A stretch of DNA of 64,000 nt, from the NCBI RefSeq assembly GCF_003576645.1, contig NC_044917.1:16724838-16788837 (forward strand), written 5' to 3'. This DNA comes from Ipomoea triloba. Taxonomy: Eukaryota > Streptophyta > Magnoliopsida > Solanales > Convolvulaceae. The notes below the pieces were generated by a model. That model was not told the DNA's origin. It saw only the letters and a list, made by a program, of their open reading frames with translations, and did no database searches. The translations under genes were made by a program, and so were the position numbers. Of this stretch, positions 44,654-57,000 are shown piece after piece; position 1 is the stretch's first letter, and every line of letters begins with the position of its first letter.

Positions 44654-47205
44654 TCTACTATACTAATAAGAGCCAAAGAGAGTTAGGCCTAAAATGGGTA
44701 GAAAAAATGACGGTCAAATTATTTAATCAAATGGATGGTTCAGATGAATTATTTAATCAAATAGATGGTTAAGATAATTCAGATTAATATTATTAATAGA
44801 GATTACCTAATTTAACCTTACTTTTATGATTATCCGTTAAGTTTTCCGTTAAATATTCTCTTCTCCGTTAATATTCCGTTAACTTTTAACTTACCCATTA
44901 ATTTCTATAAGAAAGATCTTAGGTCCGAACCTCATCTCAATCAAATTTGATATAATTAAGTTTCTCATTCTATTTACTCTTATTAAATTAAATAAATTAG
45001 TAGTTACAACAAAAAATGATACATATGTATTTCTTTAATTTAGAATTATGTGTCTACAATACCTTTATTTGAAAAAATTATTCATTATCAAAAAATTAAA
45101 TTAAATAAGAGAAATAATTTCATTAGTTATATTGTCTTTATTTTCTCTCATGCAAAGATTCTTTACATTTAAATTTATCAATTGATATTCATTATATTGT
45201 CCATTATCCTATTTTTACAATATCTTGTAATTAAATATCAAAGTTATAGTACAAAATAATGTTATATATTTATTTACCAAGTATTTTATTAATACTATGA
45301 ATTTTTTTTAAAATAATTTGAAGCTAATTATATTAACTACTTGTGGATTGGTTGACATAGAGAGTACTCAAATAACCCAACAAATTGAAGCGGAATTGCT
45401 CTATTTTACTCTTATTGAATTAAATAAATTAGTAGTTACACAAAAAAATGATACATATGTATTTCTTTAATACCATGAAAAAAAAAAGAATAGTTTGAAA
45501 CCAATCATATTAACTACTTGGGGGATTTGTTGACAATGAAAGTACTCAAATAACCCATTACCTAGCAAATTGAAGCGAGAAACTATCTTTTAATATCTTT
45601 GAAATATATAATAGAGCAAATTGTCATTTTGGTCCACTGACTATAAGGGTTATGTTAATTGTAGTCCACGACTTTCAAAACTGTTAATTGCATACCATAA
45701 CTATTCAATTTTTATCAATTTTAGTCACTCCGGCCAAATTGACGGTCAAATGTCGCCGGAAAGTCCTAAACTCTAAAATAATGAGGGTATTTTAGTCCTT
45801 TCACGCCTCTTTCTTCTTCCTGACGATATGCGACTTTTTCCGGCGACGGTATTTCCGCGATCCAGGGGATGGCTTGCAAGGAAGCGGGGGGAGTTTGAAG
45901 GATTTGAGGTACCTACTTCCATCCCGACCAGATCATCCCGTACGCCGACAACATGGATTTCTCCAACTCCGGGATGACGCGGACAACTCCAACTCCATTC
46001 CGAGGTTTCTGCATCCGTACGAGGAATCGACATTTCTGATGACGTCAACAGCCACGGGTACGATGGACATCGGTTGTCTCTGGGATTATTGATTTTCAGC
46101 TGATTATTGTTACTACTTAGACAGATCAGTTGTTCAAGAATCAGAGTTGGTATTAAGGGTGTGATTAGTGCAAAAGTAGTTGGTATAATTTAGATGATTA
46201 GGTTTGTTAATACAGAAAAATTGAAGTTCACTTTGACTGCAAATCTTGACGGTTTCAATTATTAGGTTCGTTAATACAGAAAAATTAAAGTTCAACTTGC
46301 ATATATTTACATTTAATGTGTTTGTTAGACGATTGTACGGTTGATGAACATTGTAATTTGGAGCTGTGCTAGAATACACTCGCCGGAAAAAGTCGCACAT
46401 CGCCGGAGAAGAAGAAAGAGGCGTGAAATGACTAAAATACCCTCATTATTTTAGGGTTTAGGACTTTCCGGCGACATTTGGCCGCCAATTTAGCCGGAGT
46501 GACCAAAATTGATAAAAATTGAATAGTCATGGTATGCAATTAACAGTTTTGAAAGTCGTGGACTGCAATTAACAGGACCCCTATAGTCAGTGGACCAAAA
46601 TGACAATTTGCTCTATATAATATTTTAAATTTTCAAATTTTAGTTAATTTATTTAATTTTTTTCTTAACCTAGGGATTTCTTTATCCACAATAACTCATT
46701 CAACAATAATGGTTGAACCAAATGAATCCCAAGTAGAACACCTAAAGGAAAGTCCATAGCTCCTATATCATAATCTCATTGCATGACGTTGTCATCTATG
46801 CTACCAATAATAATTGAATTGCAAATAACACACTACCAACAAAAAGGAAGAGAACAAATAGTAAAGATGATGACAATGACAATGTTACTCAAAAGAGAAT
46901 TAAGTACACTTAGAAAAATTCAAACGAAAAGTAGTATTTATTTAGACTATCATTTTTAGACCAAATATTTAGACTATCGATTTTACAAGGTTGCAAATAT
47001 TTATTTTATTAATAATTATAATGAATTTTCTATATTATCTTGGATTCATATACTTTGAGTTAGATATTTAAATAAAAAAATTCGACATTCAATTACCCAT
47101 ATATAAACTTCTCCTATATAATCTTGCATTGATATACTTTCAAATATTTATTTAAATATAAACATTGGGCATTAACCCATACGCGTAATGCGCATATAAA
47201 ACTAG
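44654..47205 (+). mobile_element. Non-autonomous Helitron (contains a MULE)
   Basis: Begins TCTACTATACTAATAAGAGCC after an A and ends ...ACGCGTAATGCGCATATAAAACTAG before a T: 5'-TC, 3'-CTAG (CTRR) with a GC-rich imperfect hairpin about 10 bp upstream, inserted between A and T as Helitrons do. Without the 1,000-bp MULE and its duplication it is about 1.54 kb. No Rep/helicase coding. The 3' region matches the minus-strand copy at 63,240. Confidence 0.75.
45614..46613. mobile_element. Mutator-like element, 1,000 bp, with 9-bp target duplication
   Basis: TATATAATA is duplicated exactly (45,605-45,613 and 46,614-46,622). Long TIRs begin GAGCAAATTGTCATTTTGG and run about 240 bp, through CGGCGACATTTGGCCG-like sequence and CGCCTCTTTCTTCTTC (45,806-45,821) and its inverse (46,407-46,422). 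The interior (45,820-46,395) has short open frames on both strands (45,874-46,092 plus; 45,773-46,048 minus) and is GC-richer at its left; no recognised domain, possibly a captured fragment. Confidence 0.88.
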
Positions 47206-47271
47206 TATATATAATAAGCTTTGAAAAAGCTGTTTTTTTATTTTTTATTTTTTATTTATTTATAAAGAAAC

Positions 47272-47440
47272 ACTTAAGAAATATAGTCGTAAATATTGTT
47301 GAATATAAGCGAAAAATAAAACACATCAAAACTTTATAAACATATTTATAACAAAATATGAAACAAAATTAATTTGATAAAATAATTCAAATAGAAAACA
47401 CATTACAAATTATACATCTCATTATTAAATTTTTAAAAAG
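47272..47440. repeat. AT-rich dispersed repeat, copy 2
   Basis: Partner of 44,435-44,625; see there. It is followed by (TA)n and (CATA)n at 47,442-47,540, then by a segment with GGGGCAGCTGCCCC (47,675-47,688), a perfect 14-bp palindrome. Confidence 0.7.
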
Positions 47441-47544
<104 letters not shown>

Positions 47545-47789
47545 GGGAGCGCGCATCTACCAGTTGAGTTAACTAACCAATTGATTACATATATCTGTTT
47601 TCTTATACTTATATCTAAAAATGTAATATATATACATACAAAGGCAAAATATGGGGTAGGGGTGGAGTGAGCAGGGGCAGCTGCCCCCACTGTGGCTCCT
47701 CCCCTGGTTGTACGTATGCCTAAAATCAAGGAAGATCCTACACTATAAATAGAGGCTTTTAATTGGTAAAAGTTAAAAGTTTGGAGTTT

Positions 47790-49090
47790 AGAGGAATTAT
47801 CTCACGAGGCATTAAGTTGGTTGAAGGAGTTCGTTGTGAGCATTCTTGATGTTGAGATGGATGGATAAGAGGTTTTCTATGCATTGCACGGGATGTCGGG
47901 AGAGTTAGGGCCTCTTTACTAACTGAAAAATTTCTCCAGTTTTCTGGAAATTTGGAGAATTGAAGAACAGAAAACAGAAAACATGTTTACTAGCACAGTT
48001 TTCCATTTTGAAAACAGGAAATAATTTTTCAGTTTTCTAGAAAACTGAAACACTATTAAAAACTGTTTTCTAAATGGAAAACAAAATCATCTATCATCTA
48101 TTAGACTATATGTCACTATGACCATATTCTCATCATTATCTACTTACATATTTACTCATTACTATGATTACATTCATTATCTTTTTTTTACTTATCATCA
48201 TCTTCTATCTTTTCTACTTGCATTACTTATTTAAACATAACTTATTTTCTTATACTTAAAATTATACATCATTAATATTATCAAAATTAAAAATTTAAAT
48301 CTATACCACGTTTTATATTTTGATAGAACTAAATTGATTATTGGTTCTGATATTTTTAATTATGTTGTATCAGATAAAGTTTGGTCCAAATATCAAATAT
48401 CAAAATTTCACATATAGTATTATTATATTAGAATTCAAAATAAAAATTATATTATATATATATATATATGTGATTCAAATGAATATATACAACAATATTT
48501 TAAATATTAGCTCAAAAAATATTAATATTATCTAAACTAAATTTTGTGTGAACTTAATAGGTTATTAGTTATGTTATATACAAAAATAAATTTGGTTTGG
48601 TTATCAAATGTAAAATTTTTACATATATTGGACTTAAAAGTGAAACTTATATATATATTTATTCTATTTAAATCAAATATATTTTAAAATATTTTAAATA
48701 TAAGGTCTAAAAATCACTCGAAGTTAAACTTATGTTAATTTTATAACGTTAATCTAAAAAGATAAATTTGAAAAAATAAGTGTTAGTAAACAAGTTTTCT
48801 AAATGGAAAACAGAGAATGAAAACTGAAAAATTAGAAAACAGAAAACAGAAAAAAGTTTTATGTTAGTAAACATGCCCTTAGGTTTTGATCTTGTTATTG
48901 ATGATATTAAAGAAATTGCAGTACTTTTGAGTTATATTTCTTTTTTGCTAAGCGATTAACGAATCGTGTTGTCCACCTACTTGCTAAGGAGACCGTTTCT
49001 TAGTTTGATTGTGCTGTTTGGTTTCATATTAATGATTCTTTCATTGTGAAGGGTTTGCATTATGATAATGAATATTAGTTGTTTTTCTTT
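47790..49090 (+). pseudogene. LINE RNase H C-terminal remnant split by a MITE
   Basis: The plus strand before and after the MITE encodes pieces resembling the end of a plant L1 RNase H domain: ALSWLKEFVVSILDVEMDG (47,815-47,870) and DLVIDDIKEIAVLL..AKRLTNRVVHLLAKETVS (48,893-49,000). The family pattern is a D-S/D-G stretch followed by N-R-x-A-H-x-L-A-K. Stops are present. A short related piece (EMDGQEVFYAL) recurs at 50,845-50,880. No RT domain adjoins. Confidence 0.6.
47908..48878. mobile_element. Harbinger/Tourist-like MITE, 971 bp, TTA target duplication
   Basis: TTA flanks both ends (47,905-47,907; 48,879-48,881). TIRs are GGGCCTCTTTACTAAC and, inverted, GGGCATGTTTACTAAC. The arms are full of GAAAACAGAAAAC and AGTTTTCTGG-type sequence; the centre is AT-rich with no supported ORF. 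It interrupts the LINE remnant frame. Confidence 0.85.
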
Positions 49091-49600
49091 TCAAAATAAA
49101 ATCCCGAGAGTGTAAGAAACATATATTCAAGGTGCTAAACCGCGTACTACCAGAAGAAGTCAGCTTAAAAAATTATACAGTACAAATTGTGTTGATTGAT
49201 CAAGTAGGTGCATTTTGTATAATTGTCAAATTAGTACAAAATTACATCCGATAAACTTTTTCATAAAGTTGCTATAATAGGTTCATGTATGAATATGTGG
49301 TAGACCTAATTCAGAAAATCATTTGGACCTTGTATTTGTCAAAACAATTATTGATCTTTAGTGAAAAGTTTTTTTGGGTGTGGCCCCGCAGATTATGAGG
49401 TATTCCCCAACTGCGATATCAATTCTTTGGGTATTCTTGTTTATTATTTCTCATTCATATTGATCTCCTAAGCAATTGTCTCATAATTGTCTTATAGGGT
49501 TATTAGTTTTTACATTATAATTTTCAATTGGTACCAAAGTAGTGTTGCTCAATCTATTAGCGAGATCCGTGGGATACTCGAGTTTCTTATTGCAGGATAG
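49091..49600. other. Intergenic DNA
   Basis: No gene. 49,540-49,600 (TTGGTACCAAAGTAGTG...) looks like the leader of the copia gag remnant that follows. Confidence 0.35.
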
Positions 49601-49829
49601 AAGAAGAAGCATCGATCATACGACCACCTATGTGGAAAGGCGTTAGTAACTATGCATTTTGGAAAGTTTGGATGAGAACTGTTGGTTTTATCAACCATGG
49701 GATGGTCGATCGGTAGGCCAACACTACTGAAAATTATCTTAAGTTTGCAAGAGAATTGAAGTAGCGTTTCGGCTGTTCTTGTATTGTAAATTGCTTAACC
49801 TTTTTTGGGGTTTGAAACCCTTACTTATA

Positions 49830-49867
<38 letters not shown>

Positions 49868-50880
49868 TTGATCTCTATATGGTAACCCTAATCTACCATA
49901 AATGCTTGTGAATTCTTTCCTTATTACATTTGGTCTAACTTCCTAAATCATCTTGATCTTCTTTCCTTATCACGCCCACGGGATTCGCGCCTAATTCTCA
50001 TTCCCTTAGGAAACTTCTTAATTTGCTTCGCTCGTGTTCTCCATTGCTCCGACCGCTTAGTTGGCTTGATTTTTCAACCCAGACCGATAGGATCGGGTTT
50101 TAGGCCAGTCGAGTCCGACTCCTTTTAATCGGCTCCCTTGGCGCCCCTCTTATTGTATTTCATGAGATTTTCACTCAATTGCATGAAACATCCTGATTTA
50201 CTTCGCTGATTGACCATCGACCAACCATCCTGCTTTCTTCATGTAATCTCTTCCATTCATTCACCCCTACACGCTAGCCGATCTTCGGTCAATCAACCTG
50301 CCCCTCGCTCAAATCGGCCCTTCTTTTGACCATCTCTTGAATCCACCTCTACCTCCTTACACTACTTAGGTCGGCTACCTTCTACATCCGAGAGTTTAGC
50401 TTTCTATCCACCATCAAGAAAGTTCGTCAAGTCTTTAGATGAAGAATGTTGGGATAGTCTATAATATGGTTGGATAAACCCAATGATGGTTGTACTCATT
50501 AGTGAAGAGACAAAGAAATCAATTGCCTAATGGACTGCTGATGAGAAAAAAATGTGTCATACATTAATCGAGCCATGAATGCAATTCATAGTGCTCTAGG
50601 GCAGCAAACCAGGCATGGGATGAATTCGAGACACATTTCTAGGGAACTGGACCAGTCAAAATCTCAAAGATGCAAATGATCATGTCAAAGTATGAGAGTC
50701 TTCGCATGAAAGAAAATGAAATTGTGGTTGAGTTTAGTGCAAGGGTAAAATACTTGGCGAACAACGAACACAATCTAGGTTGGCGAACAACGAACACAAT
50801 CTAGGTGAACCTTTTGAGGAAGAAAAACTTGTTTGCAAACTGTTGAGATGGATGGGCAAGAGGTTTTCTATGCGTTGCAG
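49600..50880 (+). pseudogene. gag: Ty1/copia gag remnant (UBN2-type), split by an LTR
   Basis: The start encodes IRPPMWKGVSNYAFWKVWMR (about 49,620-49,680), the usual N-terminus of copia gag. After an inserted LTR-like block it resumes near 50,440 (GWINPMMV, WTADEK) and then, with frame breaks, as a stretch containing ISKMQMIMSKYESLRMKENE and VVEFSARVKYLANN (50,660-50,760). A 27-base direct duplication (TTGGCGAACAACGAACACAA...) occupies 50,754-50,807. It ends EEEKLVCKLL near 50,850. No protease, integrase or RT follows. Confidence 0.75.
49695..50419 (+). repeat. LTR-like insertion in copia gag (probable solo LTR)
   Basis: Begins near TGGGATGGTCGATCGGTAGGCC and ends near CTATCCACCATCA. Both ends resemble those of the LTRs at 22,982 and 28,317 (GGGTAGTCAATCGGCGGGCC... 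and GTATCCATCA), suggesting a relative of that family. It contains a GA run (49,832-49,860) and a G run. Target duplication not found, so exact ends are uncertain. Confidence 0.5.
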
Positions 50881-50974
50881 TGGGCGCTAATCGGGCAGTA
50901 GACTAGCGCCTAGCGTCTAGGTGGCAACCTATAAAAAGAAAAGATAGTGCATGTGTATGAGTGTATGTCATGTC

Positions 50975-50978
50975 ATAT

Positions 50979-51039
<61 letters not shown>

Positions 51040-51255
51040 CTATACATACATATACATATACATATACATATGTACATACATATATATACATATACTATAC
51101 ATATATATATATACATATACATATACATATGTACATATGTATATATATATGTATACATACATACATATACATATGTATATACATACATATACATATGTAT
51201 ATACATACATACATATACATATGTATATACATAAATACATATATATATATATAGA
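50975..51255. repeat. (TA)n/(CATA)n microsatellite
   Basis: About 280 bp of TA and CATACATA runs, on the left of the palindromic element. All long frames through it are Tyr/Ile repeats. Confidence 0.95.
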
Positions 51256-52488
51256 TTTTGGTTCAGGTGCGGCCGTGCTCTCCCGTGCGACCGTGCGGTC
51301 ACACACCACTCAATGTTACGAAATACACCACTCAATGTTAAGAAACACACCACAATGAAACACACCAGACTGTTAAGAAAGACACCACAGTGCATATTTG
51401 TGTGGTGAGTTTCTTAACATTGAGTGGTGTATTTCGTAACATTGAGCGGTGTGTGACCGCACGGTCGCACGCCACTCAATGTTACGAAATACACCTCTCA
51501 ATGTTAAGAAACAGACCACAATGAAACACACCAGACTGTTAAGAAAGACACCACAGTGCATATTTGTGTGGTGAGTTTCTTAACATTGAGTGGTGTATTT
51601 CGTAACATTGAGCGGTGTGTGACCGCACGGTCGCACGCCACTCAATGTTACGAAATACACCTCTCAATGTTAAGAAACAGACCACAATGAAACACACCAG
51701 ACTGTTAAGAAAGACACCACAGTGCATATTTGTGTGGTGAGTTTCTTAACATTGAGTGGTGTATTTCGTAACATTGAGCGGTGTGTGACCGCACGGTCGC
51801 ACGCCACTCAATGTTACGAAATACACCTCTCAATGTTAAGAAACAGACCACAATGAAACACACCAGACTGTTAAGAAAGACACCACAGTGCATATTTGTG
51901 TGGTGAGTTTCTTAACATTGAGTGGTGTATTTCGTAACATTGAGCGGTGTGTGACCGCACGGTCGCACGCCACTCAATGTTACGAAATACACCTCTCAAT
52001 GTTAAGAAACAGACCACAATGAAACACACCAGACTGTTAAGAAAGACACCACAGTGCATATTTGTGTGGTGAGTTTCTTAACATTGAGTGGTGTATTTCG
52101 TAACATTGAGCGGTGTGTGACCGCACGGTCGCACGCCACTCAATGTTACGAAATACACCTCTCAATGTTAAGAAACAGACCACAATGAAACACACCAGAC
52201 TGTTAAGAAAGACACCACAGTGCATATTTGTGTGGTGAGTTTCTTAACATTGAGTGGTGTATTTCGTAACATTGAGCGGTGTGTGACCGCACGGTCGCAC
52301 GCCACTCAATGTTACGAAATACACCACTCAATGTTAAGAAACACACCACAATGAAACACACCACAATGTTAAGAAACACATCACAGTGCATATTTGTGTG
52401 GTGTGTTTCTTACCATTGAGTGGTGTATTTCGTAACATTGAGTGGTGTGAACCGCACGGGAGAGCACGGTCGCACCTGAACCTGACCC

Positions 52489-52489
<1 letters not shown>
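51256..52489. mobile_element. TA-embedded inverted-repeat element with internal 166-bp array
   Basis: Ends GGTTCAGGTGCGGCCGTGCT (left) and, inverted, GGTTCAGGTGCGACCGTGCT (right), continuing as TIRs for over 100 bp through CTCCCGTGCG and CACTCAATGTTACGAAATACACC. The element lies inside a TA/CATA microsatellite with TATATA at both edges. The interior is the 166-bp tandem array annotated separately. No coding capacity. The element at 40,325-40,661 shares the CGCACCTGAACC end. Confidence 0.75.
51373..52391. repeat. 166-bp tandem array, six periods, each unit an inverted repeat
   Basis: Units begin at 51,373, 51,539, 51,705, 51,871, 52,037 and 52,203, exactly 166 bp apart. The first five appear identical; the last diverges toward its right end. 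Each unit contains CACTCAATGTTACGAAATACACC and its inverse GGTGTATTTCGTAACATTGAG, with GACCGCACGGTCGCACG at the centre, so every unit can fold into a hairpin. 166 is not a multiple of three, so no frame can stay open across units. Confidence 0.95.
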
Positions 52490-52577
<88 letters not shown>

Positions 52578-52860
52578 GTATGTATGTATATATATATATG
52601 TATGTATATATATATACATATACATATATATACATACATACATATATAGATATATGTATGTATATATATATATGTATGTATATATATATATATGTATGTA
52701 TATATATATACATATACATATATATACATACATACATATATAGATATATGTATGTATATATGTACATATACATACATACATATGCGCGCGCGCGCGCACG
52801 CATACGTACACACACACACACACATATTTATAAATATATATATATTTTTGTTACTTCTCT
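52490..52860. repeat. (TA)n/(GTAT)n/(CATA)n microsatellite
   Basis: Runs of TATG/TGTA, TA and CATA with a (GC)n run at 52,782-52,797 and (CA)n after it. Two near-identical pieces (about 52,612-52,665 and 52,706-52,755) show local duplication. Confidence 0.95.
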
Positions 52861-52961
52861 TATTATTTTGTCAGATTCATCATATGCATATATATGATTT
52901 CATCAATCAGTATAAGGTCACTAAAGATAATCTCAAGGCATAGTAATCTTTACATTAGTTT

Positions 52962-53358
52962 GGAGTTAATTACCAGTTTGGTCCCTCGACTATTGGAATT
53001 TCACCATTTTGGTCCTTGACAATTTTTGTTGTTCAATTAAATCATCGACTTTGAAAAAATTAACCAATTTGGTCCTCCGTTTATTTTGGTGTTAAACAAC
53101 CGTTAAATCGAGACTGGATTGGTAATTTTGCTATAGTTAAGGGGCCATTTCGACAATTAATTTTTGACTGAAATGGTCCCTTGACTATAATGAAATTACT
53201 AATTTGGTCTCGATTTATCAGATATCAAACCGTAAAATAAACGGAGGACCAAATTGGTTAATTTTTTCAAAGACGTGGACTTAATTAGGCAAGAAAAATT
53301 ATTGAGGACCAAAGTGGTGAAATCACAATAGTCGAGGGACCAAATCGGTAATTGACTC
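52962..53358. mobile_element. Mutator-like MITE, 397 bp, with 9-bp target duplication
   Basis: CATTAGTTT is duplicated exactly (52,953-52,961 and 53,359-53,367). The TIRs GGAGTTAATTACCAGTTTGG and, inverted, GAGTCAATTACCGATTTGG extend about 145 bp, nearly to the centre. No ORF. It shares the TTTGGTCC..GACTAT TIR theme with three other elements here. Confidence 0.88.
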
Positions 53359-53367
53359 CATTAGTTT

Positions 53368-54020
53368 ATTTAGAATGCAAATTGAGTGGTAGATTTATTA
53401 GTGAAATATATGCTAAAAAAATATATGTAAATGATTCTGATTGATATGAGAGAAGCCTATAAATGCATGTAATCAAAATAATTCTGCCCCTAATTGATGT
53501 GCTTGATATTTAACCGATAAATATAAAAAAAAATGAAATTGAAATAATAGGCAGAATGCAATATGCTGTATCAGATAACATAATATGAATAGGAAATGAC
53601 CAATGTATATAGTTAATCACAAACAACAGGTAGAATCCCAAAAAATATAATTATATCCTCATGTATCAAAATTCACATAACATATACATAAAAGTACCAT
53701 TCACTGAGGTTTGAGCGTGCTGATGACGTGTTGTAATAGGAATGCCTATTAGCTCATATATGATATTTTAAAGGTAATTTACAGACAAACTAAGAGACAA
53801 AAACAAGAGGATTCCATTCTCATTCTTCATCCAAGGATACACATACATACATACATACATACATACATACATGCATGCACACACACACACGCGCACACAC
53901 ACACACGCGCACACACACACATATAAATATATAATGGCATACATAATGGTGATTTAATACATCCGTTACAAACGTTACAAAGCTAATAATGTCCACCATT
54001 AATCTATTTTATAACATAAA
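53368..54020. other. AT-rich intergenic DNA with microsatellite
   Basis: No gene. (CATA)n and (CACACG)n at 53,840-53,923. Confidence 0.5.
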
Positions 54021-54099
54021 TTAAATTGATTAATTTTTTTTTGAAATAAGATACTTAATGCATTAAATCATCGGAAAGACAATCAACAAGGAAAGGAGG

Positions 54100-57000
54100 A
54101 GGGACATCAAACCACTCCCCGCAACCTGACATAGAAACGGCCTTCCTAGCAACAGTGTGAGCGGCACGATTCGCAGATCGCTTAGCAAAACAGAAGCTTA
54201 CATCATTAATCATGGATGCAACTTCTTTAACATCAGCGATAATAAAACCAAAAGCAGAAATAAAATAGTCTTAGACATAAAGCTAAGTAAACTAATTGAG
54301 AACCAGTCTCCACATCAACTTCTCCCATGCCTATACTCTTTAACCAACTGAGGGCTTCATGAATGCAAACTGCCTCTGCTTCTTTAACCCCATAACAACC
54401 CATGATACATGTTCCTTTGCATGCAAGAAAACGACCTTCATCATCTCGTAATACCCAACCTAAGCCCGTTACATTATTTGCTTCGTCCAGAGTTGCATCA
54501 GTATTTAATTTTAGCCTACTACCATTTGGTTTCTTCCAAAATTCCTCACCAGTCGTTGTGGACTACTAATCTGCCCAACCACCTGCACCGCACGCCAATG
54601 TTCCAGAAAATTGAGACTTGAGTAAAACACCAAATTATGGCCATACGGTTTGCCATTCCAAACATGTTGGTTCCTACTGTCTCAAATACCCTAGCAAAGC
54701 ATTACAAATTTGCAATTTAAATCCTCTTCAAGAGTAATTAGAAAACCAAATAACCAGTCAAGAAGATTACCTTGCTCATGTTGCAAAATAGGTAGCCCCA
54801 ATCTGGACCATAATAAACGAACCTCCTGACACTCCACAAATAAATGATATGCAGTTTCGTCCACCCCACTACACATGTGGCAAACCTGTGAGCAAGGAAT
54901 ATATTTCATGAGCAGCGCATCTCGTGTTGGAAGAAAGGAAGAGGCCAATTCTCAACAAAAGAACTTAACCTTTGGAGGAACATGAAGATTCCACATCATC
55001 CGCTAGTTGAGAGTATTCTGAAATTCTCCCATGAGCAATCGGTAACAAGATTTGACCGAATAATTTCCTTTTGGTTCCCAGTACCATACCCATGCATTAG
55101 GAGGCTTACACAGACTCACCGAGATTTTAAAAATAATGTTCGCATCTCGATCATTAAAAATATCTTTCAAACAATCAACATCCCAACCAGTCCCATGAGT
55201 ATTCAAAAGAGATGAAATAGTAGCCCCTCTAACCGAGTCATGTAGAATGGTACTCACATAAGGTTCAGCGGTCGTTGGGAGCCAAGGATAAGATCCAATA
55301 TAAGTGGTCAAGCCATCACCAATGCATCGCCTACAGCCCATTTGGACAACATTCTGCACTTCTAGTATACTTCTCCATATAAACGATGGGTTACTGCCAG
55401 CAGTGGCGTCAAAGAAAGAGCCACGAGGGAAATAGCGACTTTTATACACTTGAGCAACTAGAGAATCAGGCCTAGTTACTAAACGCCATGCTTGTTTTCC
55501 TAATAGTGCCAAGTTCATCTCTCGGAGTCTAGAAACCCTAATCCACCCTTCTCCTTTTGCAAACTCAATCCGGACCATGAACGCCATTGTAAACCTTTGC
55601 CATCTCCTATCGAACCTGTCCACCAATACTTATTCAGGATTGATTCAATATCTTTGCACATTCCAATTGGCAAGAGAAATACCATCATTGCATAACATGG
55701 CATAGCTTGAAGCACATTCTTTATCAACACTTCACGACCAGCACGAGAAAGAAATTTTGAGTTCCAACTTCTTACCCGATTAAGAATTTTATCCTTAAGA
55801 AAACCCAAGATTGGTTTCTTATTCCTGCCCACCAAAGAAGGTAGACCAAGATATTTTTGCGCCGTATCACCCTGACTGACTCCAAGAATATTTATCACTT
55901 CATTCCGTTGTTGCTGATGGACATTGGTACCAAAACATACCATTGAATTATCGAAGTTAAGTTTCTGACCAGAAGCAGCAGAGTACGTATCCAAAACATA
56001 CTTCATTTGCACACTTTCTGCACTAGTTGCCCGTAGGAATAAAAAGCAGTCGTCTGCAAATAGGAGATGTGATATAGGAGGGGCCCCTCTTGCAATTTTC
56101 AAACCATGCAACATTCCACTCTGCATTTTATTATCAATAAAAGCACTTAAACCCTCCGCTACCAATAAGAACAAATATGGTGATAGCAGATCCCCCTGCC
56201 GGAGACCTCTCCCTGGAACGATTGGGCCTAACTGTCTTTGCTCATACAAGATATGATATTTAACAGTGCTAACAGTTGCCAGAATGATATCCACCCACTT
56301 CTATGCGAACCCCATTTTAACCATAACTGCCTGTATAAACCGCCATTCCACCCGGTCATAAGCCTTACTCATATCCACTTTTAGCGTCGCCACCCCATCT
56401 TTACCCTGAGACTTTCGTTTAAGGTAATGATGAGCTTCATAAGCTAACATAATGTTGTCAGTAATTAGGCGACCAGGCACGAACGCACTCTGAGCACAAG
56501 AAATAAGGCCATCTAGAATCAGTTTCATTTTTTTTGCGTAGACCTTCGCCGCAATCTTATAAAGCAAATTACACAAGGCAATGGGCCGGAGATCTTTCAT
56601 AGACTCTGGGTTCACTTTTTTCGGGATCAGCACTATAAAAGTATCATTGGCTTTATCGGGCAAGCAAGTAGTCTCAATAAATCTTCTATAGAAAAAAGTG
56701 ACGTCACCCCCAACCACTCCCCAAAAGTGTTGATAGAAACCTGGACCAAAACCATCTGGACTCGGCGATTTATTAGGGTGCATTTGGAAAACCGCTCTAC
56801 GCACCTCATCAGCACTCACGGGCGCAACAACACATTCATTATATTCCGGCAGAACATGCGATTTTAGGCATGATATTACCTCCTCCATGTGACCAAATTC
56901 TAGCGTTAATAAATCCTGGAAATAGTTTATCATTACATTCCCAACCTGGTCCGAGTTCTCCACCCAATCACCATTATCAGTTTTCAACCTGCTCAATTTA

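Noticed and set aside
51373..52391. Six identical 62-codon minus-strand frames
   Set aside because: Each spans a 166-bp repeat unit; 166 is not a multiple of three, so no frame continues through the array and the repetition is of DNA, not of a gene.
50903..52943. Many overlapping Tyr/Ile/His-rich frames
   Set aside because: They are produced by TA and CATA repeats on both strands; no start context, domain or codon structure.
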